Source: Liolophura sinensis
Taxonomy: Eukaryota > Mollusca > Polyplacophora > Chitonida > Chitonidae
DNA length: 64,000 bases
Direction of reading: 5' to 3'
Assembly: GCF_032854445.1 (NCBI RefSeq)
Contig: NC_088300.1
Span: 15,283,191 to 15,347,190 of the forward strand
The notes below the pieces were generated by a model, which worked only from the letters and a program-made list of their open reading frames with translations, searched no databases and had not been told where the DNA came from. Positions 25,420 to 38,000 of this stretch are shown one piece after another. The translations under genes and the position numbers were made by a program. The first letter of the stretch is position 1. Every line of letters begins with the position of its first letter.

Positions 25420-27970
25420 CACCGATGATCACTTACAGTGGACCTTTTGACTCTTCAGATTTTTCATACTTACAGTGTACTTCCTACAGCTTGATCTAGT
25501 CTAGCAAGCTTATGTCGATATACATATATATATATCTCAGTACTCCAAATCCTCTGTCTGCAGAATGGTGTGGTTTTGCATGAAGGTGTAAGGCTGTACG
25601 ACAGCAGATAAGCAGGCTTGTTATGACAGATGTCCAAGCTCATTAGGACAGATGTACAGGCTAACTGTACCAAATGTCCAGGTTCATGGTAGCCAGTATT
25701 CAGGCTAACTCCAGCAGATGTTTGCAATGATTACAACAGCTAAGATGTTAGCTGTTCAGGTGATTTCCTGACTTGGGTAGAAATATGTGCCAACAACAGG
25801 TTGTCAGTTGGATTCCCAGTCAGATTCCAGTCAGATTCAGGCATTGTGCGATTGATCACATAGTGATGATGGATCACATAGTGATGATGAATCACGTGGC
25901 CTGGATTTGATGGGAGTGAACTGACTTGTGTTTATTTAGGCAAATTGTGTATACATAACCATCATAGTTGCCGGCCAGAAACTTTTGATGCAGTCTTCAC
26001 ATGTATAAGCCTGGATAATGTGTGTGCGACAAAACTGCAAACATCATGTATCACAGGTCTTTGTGTTAACCTTTTGATTTGTACTCCGCTTTTATATACA
26101 ATGGTCAGACCCATGTAAACACTTGTACTTGTAGGTACATTTCTAGTCTTAGTTCTTCAGTACATTGGTTTGTCTAGTTACTGCAGCTGTATCAAGTTCC
26201 TGTATCCGTCCTCTGTACAGATGTCTATCAACTCATCAGTTCAGTGCTCCAATGTTTTGTGCCTGTCTTATTTATATATTTAATATTTTTTCATTATGTC
26301 AAGACCTAGGTTATGTCGCCTTTTTCATCAGTATCTGAGCTAGATCACCAACATTACTTTTCATATTAGTATTACCAAATCTAATATTAAGGGCTCTCTG
26401 GTATGAAGATGAGAGGGTTAAATTGGGTGATCCACATGGGTGTAGGCCATATTGTCTCTGGGCTGCATTGCTCTGACTCTAGTTGGATTCCACATGCATT
26501 CTATGCATATTCATCATGTCACCTCAACACGCAAAGCATTGGTGCAGATTCTCCTTACTTGTATCATAGTTTATAAGGATAGTATGATCTGTGTTTGTAG
26601 AAATCTGGCTCAAAGAATGGTAGAACGTGAAGAAATACATATTTAATTTTGTCAAATGCCTAGATATTGTTTGTGATGTGGGGACTAGACAATAAGAACG
26701 ATAGATTGATCTCATTTTGTTTTGTATATGATAAGTTGTACATCAAATAGCATTATGTAAGAAAGGCTTGTAAATTAGATGGTCGTGTTTATGAAGTGGC
26801 TTAGCTTCAGGTTGTGATATATTGCTTCACCCTGTGTATATACATGTAATGTGAAGCTAAATTTGTAGTGGGAAGCTTGTGTATAATGAACATGAAGTAA
26901 GCTTATTGCAAAGATGGGATGTACTTTTTTGCCTTTGGTGCTTTTCAGAAGCTGTTTATTGATTCGTGCCGTCACTGGGGATAGTGACTCTGATATTGTT
27001 GAATAACATTTACAACAGGGTCTGTTTAGTTTGTCTGACTTTAAATATGGAAGTGAGCCATGTTATAGAACACTCTAGCTCATAGAGCATCATGCACTAT
27101 TTTGACACCACATATACATGTATGATCAACAATTAACTGTCACTTTGGATGATCTTAGGCTAGTACCTTCTTGTATCGTAGATGCCTTTTGATTCTTGTA
27201 AATCCCTCAGTGGTACTAAGTTTAACATGTAGAATGTACTGTGTACCGGTAACAAAGACCTACTTAAGTGTCAAAACCCTGCAAGCGAAACTCTCCACTA
27301 ATCACAAATTCTGTTTTACAGGGTAGATTGTTTCTCTGTTGCCAGTTGCCATGTTTATCAGTGATATTCTATACCTCATTTTGTGTTTTTCTTTAAATTT
27401 CCTTACATTTCCAAATCATATCACAAAGGTCATATAAGAACTTACAGACACCTTCATAAAGCTCACAGGATTTACCGGTTTCTTTCAGCGTAGAATGGAA
27501 AATGTTATTAGATGGCATAATTTACACTTCCCGTTTGTCAACAAATTCATACATTTACCTCTTTTATTACATATTTCAGGTCGGATACAAATACTGTTAT
27601 TGAATGCCTTTGAGATATTCACTGCAGTTTGCCATTTCGCAGATAAATAAATTAGAATTTTTGTGTTTATAGTGAAGCAATGTATGACACATCAGTTGTG
27701 TTTCATGTGTGGCTTTGAGCTAGATCCCTTTGACAGAGCTTTTTCTGTGAGATTCCTCCACCACTAGGACTGGTCAGCATTTCTGAGCTGTGTGAAACTT
27801 GACATTAGCCTGGCTGATATTCAGACACTGATCTACTGACATTACTTGGGTGTGCGTGGCATACCAGTATATCGTCACAACTACCCCGAACAAGACCTCT
27901 GCCGTAACAAATTATTTATTACAATCTGATGGTAATGCATCCAATAAAACCATTTGCTTTGGAAAAAATG
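25420..27970 (+). other. Probable CEP170 3' UTR
   Basis: About 2.5 kb without a supported coding exon, directly after the CEP170 stop. Candidate polyadenylation hexamers are AATAAA at 27646-27651 and 27943-27948. No SINE interrupts it, unlike the nearby introns, which fits exonic sequence. The exact 3' end is not determined. Confidence 0.5.
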
Positions 27971-28589
27971 TGTTTTCTTTCATCTATGAGAACTGTTGCC
28001 ATTTCACCGGTTTAGCTGTAGCTTTAAGTCAAGAGGTTTGTTGGGTTCCTGTCAGCGGGCAGTGGTTCCTCAACCCAGAAAACATGATAGCCATGATTTG
28101 CTGAAATCATTTGTATTCAAATATATGAATACCCTAATTCTTCAATGATTTCAACAACCTTTGCAACCAATATTTTGAAAAATTTGAGGGAACTATGAGT
28201 GTAGAAAAATAAGTTGCAGTTTCATGAAGCTTGTGTACATGTATTTAGTCACACAAATCATTTTAACATAATTTTCATAATTGTATGCTTACATTTCACA
28301 GAAAAAAGTATTGTAAAGGTCGAAAATGTTGAAGACTTACAGTAAATCAGTTGTTGCTGCCTGCAGTGGTTAAGGTGATAGACATCTATTTGGTTGTAGC
28401 AACTTCAGATATGGTGAAACACAGTAAACCAGCAGTTGATTTAAGTCATGATTCTTCAGAGAGTCTTTGCTGATCAGAATCTGGCAAATCAAACTGATGG
28501 AGCAGATATCATTCATTAGGACTGTCACAACTTGTTAGACTTGTGTGAGAGAGATGATGAAGTTGCCAGGGGTCAGCTGAGTAGGTTAT

Positions 28590-31500
28590 TTTTTTTTAAG
28601 CAATATTTTATTCAAATGTAAGAACAGAATGTATACAGCATGAAAGGTGCGAGGCAAGATTTGTGGAGCCCTTGCACGGCAGTTAGATGCTGAGAGAGTA
28701 TGTCAACTTTCGGCAGTCATGATGTTGGATGGCATTTTACGTAGTACTCAAGAACATTTCACTTATTTGATGGCAGCCAGCATTATGCTGGGAGGAAACC
28801 AGGTAGTGCCAAGGGGTCTGGCAGACTTGTCCACATGACCAGAGAGGAAGCCAACAAGAGTTGAGTTCACTGCCACTGCATTGGTGAGAGGCTCGTGGGT
28901 CTCTGTGCTGTGCAAGCATGCCATGAAGGCCACTTCCATGAGCTTAAGTATCCTCAACAATCCCACTTTTTGCACCATGTACAAAACACCTACATCTGGT
29001 GTCCCTGCAGCCTTGTGTCTGGAGGTTTGTAAGATACCTGCCAAGGTGAACTGGTTTTCCTTCGACCCCTCCGCCAATAAACCTGTTTGTCATTGCTGGT
29101 GTAGAGAATAGCACCAACAAACATTTCAAAAAATCCTCACCTCCCTTTAGGAAAGCGAAATCTTGAACAACATCTATTCCAAAATTACATGTACCACTGA
29201 AATTAAACCATCAGATTACTAAGACAAAAAACAGAACTTAATAACATACACATGAACTTAAGAAGACTTTTGACACTAAAAATGGATTTCATGAGGGTTT
29301 TATTTTAAAAAGCTTAAACACGTAATGTAGAATGAAAATGACTGAGGTTAAGTGTGTGAACACACTTCTGTGCAAATGTCTCTACCTAATTCATTACAAA
29401 ATGCCATGCTCTGACTGATGAAAGAGATCAAATATCTACAGAAGTGCTATTATGGCACATACAAAACATGTAAGTTACAGGACATGATACTAATGGTTGG
29501 TAACTGCAAAAATGTTCAATGTACAAGACAATGTAATAATTGCGCAACCAGTTTAATAGCAAAATATTATATTACAAATTAAATGTCGATGTGCAGTGAA
29601 TATGATTTTGATTGGACATTTCTTAATAGATATAATTTTCATATTTTATATCAAAATAGTGAAGCCTTACACTGGACAATTCTGATTCTGTAATTTTTAG
29701 AAAATTACAACACTGGGACAGCTGCACATCACATTTGTAATGCTGTCTTCACACAACTAGCATGGTGAATTACACCACAGTGCTGATCACCATGGCAATA
29801 GCGTGCATGTACAGTCACAAGCCATTTATGGCGCTTTAAAGCTACCCAGTGTACTCACAATCACAGGGTCAACTGGATGTCACTCATGATATGAATATAA
29901 AATACACTATAATGACAAAATGATTGTCCACCTGGCATAAATGTTGAGCGGAAATGATGCGTGCATTACATGTAGACTACTGGGGAGATAAAAATCCTGT
30001 TTGTTTGAGTTGTACACGTTTATGTGGGGAAAACAAATCAAAATGGTCATTAGTTATGATTTGGCAATAAGTACATGTACACTGTATGTAAGCTATCTCC
30101 TTTCTCACATTGTTGATTTATTTAATTGACTTCTTTCTTTCCAAAGAACTCTCAACTGAACAACGAAAAATCAAAGCCTTTTTTTGCAGAAAATTTTTGC
30201 ATTTTACACGCACGCCCAAACTGCTTCCTTCAGCTACAGACTCCAGGTTATCCACTGATTGTTGCTAAGATAATGACTGATCACCCTTATCTATGTCAAC
30301 AACAACTTGAACATGTCCACCACACTAATGTAAGCACTAAATTTCCCGATGATGACATAAAACAGTCAAAAAATGAATAAATGTCAGCACTATGTCCTCA
30401 ATTACTGTTCAGAATGCACAGTATAACATGTACATAAAAACCGTAATCCTCAGGAGTTAGTTCAGCAATTGACAATGACTGAACTGATTGAATGATTGGC
30501 TTATTTTACCACTTTACATTCACATACACAGAGTACTCTCTATAGACTTATCACTTAAGTATTTTGTTAAATTTCATCAATGAGATGTCAGTACTCAAAT
30601 CAACATTTATGCTTTTTTAGCCATCAGGATAAACAAACAAAATGATTTTATGTTCAGTAGCAGTAAAAACACCAAAAACACAACCAACAGAACAACATGG
30701 CTGTGGACGATCACAAAGCAAGGTCAAAATGACAGCATACACCTTTAGCCAGTGATACTCCAAGGTCACAACTGTACCCCCCACACTTGTGCATCTGCAC
30801 ACTGCACTGTTGATGGGCAGTATCCACAGTATTACATTGATCTGTGAATGTACTTATGTATGTCTTCTGTACCCAAAATTCAGGGCAGTATTTGGCACAA
30901 ATAACAAGTTTTGAAGAATTTGTCCTCATTCTTATTACAAGCTATAAAGTATATATGTACCCTCACACTAGTGAAAAATCGGGCAAAATTACATGAATAT
31001 ACAGGGATGAGAACTCTAATATTAGTTTTATTCCAAGGACAAGGGTGTAGTCAAACTATTTAAATATGGCATGGTTTTAGCCTGAATGAATGTTTTGATA
31101 CTTATAATAATATTAAAATGGTTCTGAAAATCATTCCATTTACCTCTACTAGGATAAGAATGTCAGATCAGTGTGGTTCTTGACGTTGAATTACAATGCA
31201 CATGATTTATCTGCAATTCAGTCTGGATGGTTTTCAAAAGATATGTATTTCCATACCGAGAAGGTTGCCAGGTTCACCAGGCCCACCACTTTCTGATTTA
31301 ACCCTGTGTAGCTCTGGACAAGTTTGATCATAAACTTGTGTAGCTCTGGACAAGATATTGCTAGGAAAAATCCTACAACAGACAGCTTTGGCAAACTCCA
31401 TCAAATATGTATATTCTATCCATGCTGAAAAGCATCAACTTCATTAAGCATGTCTCAACACCTCTGCAACTCGCAATAGCTGATGTCATGTTTTTCATAA

Positions 31501-31988
31501 CTTACATACCGCTGACCTACACTACTTCACTAGGCTAGGTCCCACTTCATCATACCTGCTGTCATGTGACAACTGGGGTAATACAGAGAAGCTCTATTTG
31601 CTGTTTCACTCATTTACAGGCATAACAATCAGATGTCATCATACAAATGGACCATGCATGCCCACATGGCTAAGGACAAAAACACTGGACTGCACTATGG
31701 CACAAATGCATCTTCATGCAGGTATGAACTTTGGCTATGCTCACCGATAACCTTCCATGATACTTTTCTCCAGATGAGTAGCACATGAAAAGGTTTACAC
31801 TTCTACTACTCAAAAACACATATCTCAGATTCGGCCATAACACTGTTGCTATCAAACATTTCTGCCTCTCTCAAAGGGTGGATCAATTGTGTATCAAGTA
31901 TCGCAGTATTTTTCCCAGTTCACAAACACATAAACTTCTGCCAGGAAATCATCCAAGAGTGTAATGAGGTTACCTGTAAACCTTCACA
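28590..31988 (-). other. Probable SIVA1 3' UTR
   Basis: About 3.4 kb downstream of the SIVA1 stop on the minus strand with no supported coding sequence. A minus-strand AATAAA lies at 28612-28607, just before a T/A run that would be near the cleavage site. It includes a degenerate SINE at about 28720-28905. The remainder shows only short chance ORFs. Confidence 0.45.
28720..28905 (-). mobile_element. Degenerate SINE
   Basis: GGCATTTTACGTAGTACTCA, AGAACATTTCACTTATTTGA and GCATTATGCTGGGAGGAAAC match the inverted tail and middle; the head is eroded. Lies in the presumed SIVA1 3' UTR. Confidence 0.7.
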
Positions 31989-32037
31989 TCAGGAGCTGCA
32001 GTTCAAACAGAATGCTCTTTCAGAGCTATGATCATAG
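31989..32037 (-). CDS. SIVA1: SIVA1 exon 4 (stop codon)
   Basis: Short last coding exon, easy to miss: acceptor TTTTTTCTGTTACAG, then (N)YDHSSERAFCLNCSS and TGA at 31991-31989. The C-terminal FCLNC pair corresponds to vertebrate LCTSC. The phase 2 entry is consistent with exon 3. Confidence 0.92.
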
Positions 32038-35000
32038 CTGTAACAGAAAAAAGTTATTTATCAAAGACGTGTTAGAGGAAAACAGGATCTGCCATGATTT
32101 ATTTATTTGATTGATGTTTAATGCCATGCTCAAAATTTTTTTACTCATATGATGGCAGTCAGATTTATTGATAATGGAATAAAGCCCTCAAGTAAATACT
32201 CAAATGCTCAATTTGTTGTTCATTTCTGTCTGTGAAAAGGCAAACAGCTCATTGGGGCATATACTTACTGTAACAGCCCACCCAGGGGCCCATCATACAA
32301 AGTTTATTGATAATGGAATAAAGCCTTTAAGTTTTTTTTTTTTTTTTTTTTGATTGGTGTTTTACGCCGTACTCAAGAATATTTCACTTATACGACGGCG
32401 GCCAGCATTATGGTGGGTGGAAACCGGGCAGAGCCCGGGGGAAACCCACGACCATCCGCAGGTTGCTGGCAGACCTTCCCACGTACGGCCGGAGAGGAAG
32501 GCAGCATGAGCTAGTCTTGAACTCACAGCGACCGCATTGGTGAGAGGCTTCTGGGTCATTACGCTGCGCTAGCGCGCTAACCGACTGAGCCACGGAGGCC
32601 CCTAAGCCTTTAAGTAAATACACAGAGGCTAAATTTTTTATTCATTTCTGTCTATGAAAAAGCAAACAGCTCATTGGGGCATATACTTACTGTAACAGCC
32701 CACCCAGGGGTCCATCGTACAAAGTTTATTGATAATGGAATAAAGCCCTCAAGTAAATACACAGAGGCTAAATTTGTTATTCATTTCTGTCTGTGAAAAG
32801 GCAAACAGCTCATTGGGGCATATACTTACTGTAACAGCCCATCCAGGGGTCCATCATACAAAGTTTATTGATAATGGAATAAAGCCCTCAAGTAAATACA
32901 TAGAGGCTAAATTTGTTATTCATTTCTGTCTGTGAAAAAGCAAACAGCTCATTGGGGCATATACTTACTGTAACACCCCACCCAGGGGCCCATCGTACAA
33001 AGTTTATTGATAATGGAATAAAGCCCTCAAGTAAATACAGAGGCTAAATTTGTTATTCATTTCTGTCTGTGAAAAAGCAAACAGCTCATTGGGGCATATA
33101 CTTACTGTAACAGCCCACCCAGGGGTCCATCGTACAAAGTTTATTGATATTGGAATAAAGCCTATAAGTAAATACACAGAGGCTAAATTTGTTATTCATT
33201 TCTGTCTGTGAAAAGGCAAACAGCTCATTGGGGCATATACTTACTGTAACAGCCCACCCTGGGGTCCATCATACAAAGTTTATTGATAATGGAATAAAGT
33301 CCTCAAGTAAATACATAGAGGCTAAATTTGTTATTCATTTCTGTCTGTGAAAAGGCAAACAGCTCATTGGGGCATATACTTACTGTAACAGCCCATCCAG
33401 GGGTCCATCATACAAAGTTTATTGATAAAGGAATAAATAAGTAAATACACAAAAGCTAAATATTTTATTCATTTCTGTCTGTGAAATGGCAAAAAGCTCA
33501 TTGGGGCATATACTTACTGTAACAGCCCACCCATGGGCCCATCATACAAAGTTTATTGATAATGGAATAAAGCCTATAAGTAAATACACAGAGGCTAAAT
33601 TTGTTTTATTAATTTCTGTCTGTGAAAAAGCAAACAGCTCATTGGGGCATATACTTACTGTAACAGCCCACCCAGGGGTCCATCATACAAAGTTTATTGA
33701 TAATGGAATAAAGCCCTCAAGTAAATACATAGAGGCTAAATTTGTTATTCATTTCTGTCTGTGAAAAAGCAAACAGCTCATTGGGGCATATACTTACTGT
33801 AACAGCCCACCCTGGGGTCCATCGTACAAAGATTATTGATAATGGAATAAAGCCTATAAGTAAATACACAAAAGCTAAATATTTTATTCATTTCTGTCTG
33901 TGAAAAAGCAAACAGCTCATTGGGGCATATACTTACTGTAACAGCCCACCCAGGGGCCCATCATACAAAGTTTATTGATAATGGAATAAAGCCCTCAAGT
34001 AAATACATAGAGGCTAAATATTTTATTCATTTCTGTCTATGAAAAAGCAAACAGCTCATTGGGGCATATACTTACTGTAACAGCCCACCCAGGGGTCCAT
34101 CGTACAAAGTTTATTGATAATGGAATAAAGCCTATAAGTAAATACACAAAAGCTAAATATTTTGTTCATTTCTGTCTGTGAAAAAGCAAACAGCTCATTG
34201 GGGCATATACTTACTGTAACAGCCCACCCAGGGGCCCATCGTACAAAGTTTATTGATATTGGAATAAAGCCCTCAAGTAAATACATAGAGGCTAAATTTG
34301 TTATTCATTTCTGTCTGTGAAAAAGCAAACAGCTCATTGGGGCATATACTTACTGTAACAGCCCACCCAGGGGCCCATCATACAAAGTTTATTGATATTG
34401 GAATAAAGCCCCCAAGTAAATATACAGAAGCTAAAATTGTTATTTATTTCTGTCTGTGAAAAAGCAAACAGCTCATTGGGGCATATTACTGTAACAGCCC
34501 ACCCAGGGGTCCATTGTACAAAGTTTATTGATAATGGCATAAAGCCCTCAAGTAAATACACAGAAGCTAAATTTGTTATTAATTTCTGTCTGTGAAAAAG
34601 CAAACAGCTCATTGAGGCATATACTTACTGTAACAGCCCACCCAGGGGCCCATCGTACAAAGTCTATTGATAATGGAATAAAGCCCACCCCGGGGCCCAT
34701 CGTACAAAGCTGTCACAAAGTCATGTAAAGCAGTGTAAGCCCTCTTACCATGGTGAGGTACATGTGTCTTTTCATTATTTATTTATTGATTGGTGTTTTT
34801 ACGTCGTACTCAGGAATATTTCCAGCATAATGGTGGGAGGAAACCGGGAACAACTTTGTTGCTTTGGATGCTACGCTACTTTGTTGCAAAGTTGCTTTGG
34901 ATGCTACGCCAGGCAGATGCTGCAATTGTGTCTTAACACAGGCTTCACAGGGTACAGGTACAGCTAATAATATATCATATACTTACTTAAGTACAGAACA

Positions 35001-38000
35001 GAAGGAGCAGAAGTTTCCTGAACAGATGTCACACCGCCGTGTGCAATCCACGCAGATTGTCCCTTCACAGAAATGACATGGTCGGATCTGTATAAAAGCC
35101 CGGCTACATGACTTACAGGTGAAGTTAGAACCTAGAGGGAGAAACATCTTATTGGTGAGGAATAGACACCACTATTAGGAGTAATGTACATGGAGCAGGT
35201 TGTAAGTTAGAACCTAGAGGGAGAAACATCTTACTGGTGAGGAACAGACACCACTATTAGGAGTAATGTACATGGAGAAGGTTGTAAGTTAGAACCTAGA
35301 GGGAGAAACATCTTACTGGTGAGGAACAGACACCACTATTAGGAGTAATGTACATGGAGAAGGTTGTAAGTTAGAACCTAGAGGGAGAAACATCTTACTG
35401 GTGAGAAATAGACACCACTATTAGGAGTAATGTACATGAAACAGGTTGTAAGTTAGAACCTAGAGGGAGAAACATCTTACTGGTGAGGAACAGACACCAC
35501 TATTAGGAGTAATGTACATGGAGCAGGTTGTAAGTTAGAACCTAGAGGGAGAAACAACTTACTGGTGAGAAATGGACACCACTATTAGGAGTAATGTACA
35601 TGGAGCAGGTTGTAAGTTAGAACCTAGAGGGAGAAACATCTTACTGGTGAGGAACAGACACCACTATTAGGAGTAATGTACATGGCACAGGTTGTAAGTT
35701 AGAACCTAGAGGGAGAAACATCTTACTGGTGAGGAAAAGGCACATAATCAGGAGTTATGTACATGGAGCAAGTTGTAAGTTGACCAATGAAAATAGCTCA
35801 TGTATCAAATATATGTAATTATTTCAGTGGAGTGCTGCACTAAGTTTCAAGAATATTTCACTTATACAATGGAATTAATTTCTATATTATTATTTGAACA
35901 CCATGCTCAAGAATGTTTTGCTTGCAATGGATATAGGAAACTGGATTGCCTGGAGTCTAATCCAGCCAGTCACCTGAGAAAACCTCCAGACTTATAGCCG
36001 AAGCCACAACAACAAGGGCAGGATTTGAAATCATGACCTTATTGGTCCCTTTTTAACCCTCCAAGCCATTGATGCCATGCTTTCGTCATCCTTGTAGAGT
36101 ACTGTTTCTCAGGACTGCACATTTTTCACTACACCATTAACATGCTGTGCCCAACACATCTGACATCACACCCCATCCAGTCGCCATTTACTGACCTTTA
36201 TTAGATGATAATGGATTAGCAGATACGCTCAGCTGTGGATTGGCCAGCAGGGTGTTGTTATTACAGAATCCATTCACAAAACCCAGTGAGGCAGGAGCGG
36301 CCAGTTTACCAGAGTTGCTCAGACATAGTTGGCCAGGCGCCAGATGAAGGTCCTTCTGACAAACGTCTGCCATTATCTCAGAGGTGTCCATCAATCCTGA
36401 ACCCTGCCCTGGTTGTTTCAGCTTACGGGCCCCAGTAAATAACAGCTGTTTGGTCTTCTCTGGAATTCACAAAAAAAACCCATCTTTGACGATAACAATG
36501 TTTTAATGTGGAAAGTTACAGTGTAGACTAATGTACTGAGTTACACTGTACAGTGTGGGCTAGTGTACTAAATTACACTCCATTGAAGTACACTTCACAA
36601 TGTGGACTAATGTACTGAATTACACTTCACAGTGTAGACAAATATACTAAATTACACTATACAGTGTAGACTAGTGTACCAAATTACACTCCACTGAAGT
36701 ACACTTCAGTGTGGACTAATGTACTGAATTACACTACACAGTGTAGACTAGCGTACTAAACCGCACTACAAAGTGTAGACTAGTGCACTGAATTACACCA
36801 CAAGCACAAAAGAAGCTCGCTATAAGTATAAAAAGGCGTTCCATCATCCATAGCAAATACTAGTTGTAAAGATATAATTCTGATTCAAGTTATGCAGCTG
36901 ACCTCCCAGAGTTACAATATGCGAAACGAGAGCATATGTTTTGCAGGATTACCTCTGCACAGAAGACATCCAATCTTAATTTGGTACCTTGCTCTCTGGC
37001 AGCTGCACCACAGAAGACAAGGTACCAGAATAAAACAACCAGACCACAACTCCTTTGTGGTACCGTAGCTGCGAGGAAATGTCTCAGAGATACATAACAA
37101 AGAGCATGCAAAAAAAGGGAGATTAGGCGGAAATGCAACTAGTCTCCCAGTAACATTTGTGGATGATGACTTCATTTTTATTTGAAGAAATTGCACAAAA
37201 CAGGCGTCTAGAGGAACCATGGCACATTTGAGCTTGTTTCACACAGTAACTTTCATGGCAGTACCACTCAAATCACAGTTACACATGAGCACCTAAACAA
37301 ATACATACCGCTGTCTAAATGTTAGCCTTCTTCAATATTATATTTAACTCAAGAAATCGCTTCTAAATGTTCTGGTTTAAGTACTGCATGATAATTTTCT
37401 TCTTTGTGAGTGAATCTCAAAGGCATTTTTATAAATGCTCAGTAATTAAGGATGTTAAATATGTGACCTGGGACAAAATATATACCAGTAGGTGTATTCA
37501 TCCCTGGGTAGATGTGACATGCATAAAGCATGCACACAGTGCACCATATTCCCTTTCTGACACATGCCTGTGTGGAAGAGGCCACTGCCAATAATATTTG
37601 ACTTTCTAATATAACAGTCGGGACCGGTAGATCCAGGATCAATCCTTGATCGAGTCACACCTAAGACTTTAAAAGAGGAAGTTGTAACTTCCTCGCTTGG
37701 CGTTCAGCATGAAGGGGATAGTGCAACGACTGGTTGACCTGTATCAGTATAATGGCTCGGGCGGGGCGGCTTACTTGCCTTCGGTAAGTCGTAAAAGAGC
37801 GGTGGAAATCCGTCCTGCAACAAGGAGGCACATTACACGTACATGCACCCTAATGATTCCTTCGTCGTCATATGACTGAAAAATTGTTGACTACGACGTT
37901 AAACCCCAAGCACTCACTCACTCTAATATAACAGACCCAAATGAATGGCAATTCAACAGTTCTAACAAAATTAATTATTGTTACCATGTCCTTTGAAATC

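Noticed and set aside
28647-29129. Several short open frames on both strands
   Set aside because: They overlap a degenerate SINE in the presumed SIVA1 3' UTR and lack codon or homology support.
30617-30929. Cys-containing minus-strand frames considered as the SIVA1 last exon
   Set aside because: The true last exon at 32037-31989 matches the family C-terminus and phase; these do not.
33486-34612. Repetitive open frames in the 139-bp array on both strands
   Set aside because: 139 bp is not a multiple of three; each frame runs through only two units and is repeat translation inside a SIVA1 intron.
35124-35779. CRISPR-like regular repeats
   Set aside because: Units are contiguous, with no unique spacers, and the genome is animal.
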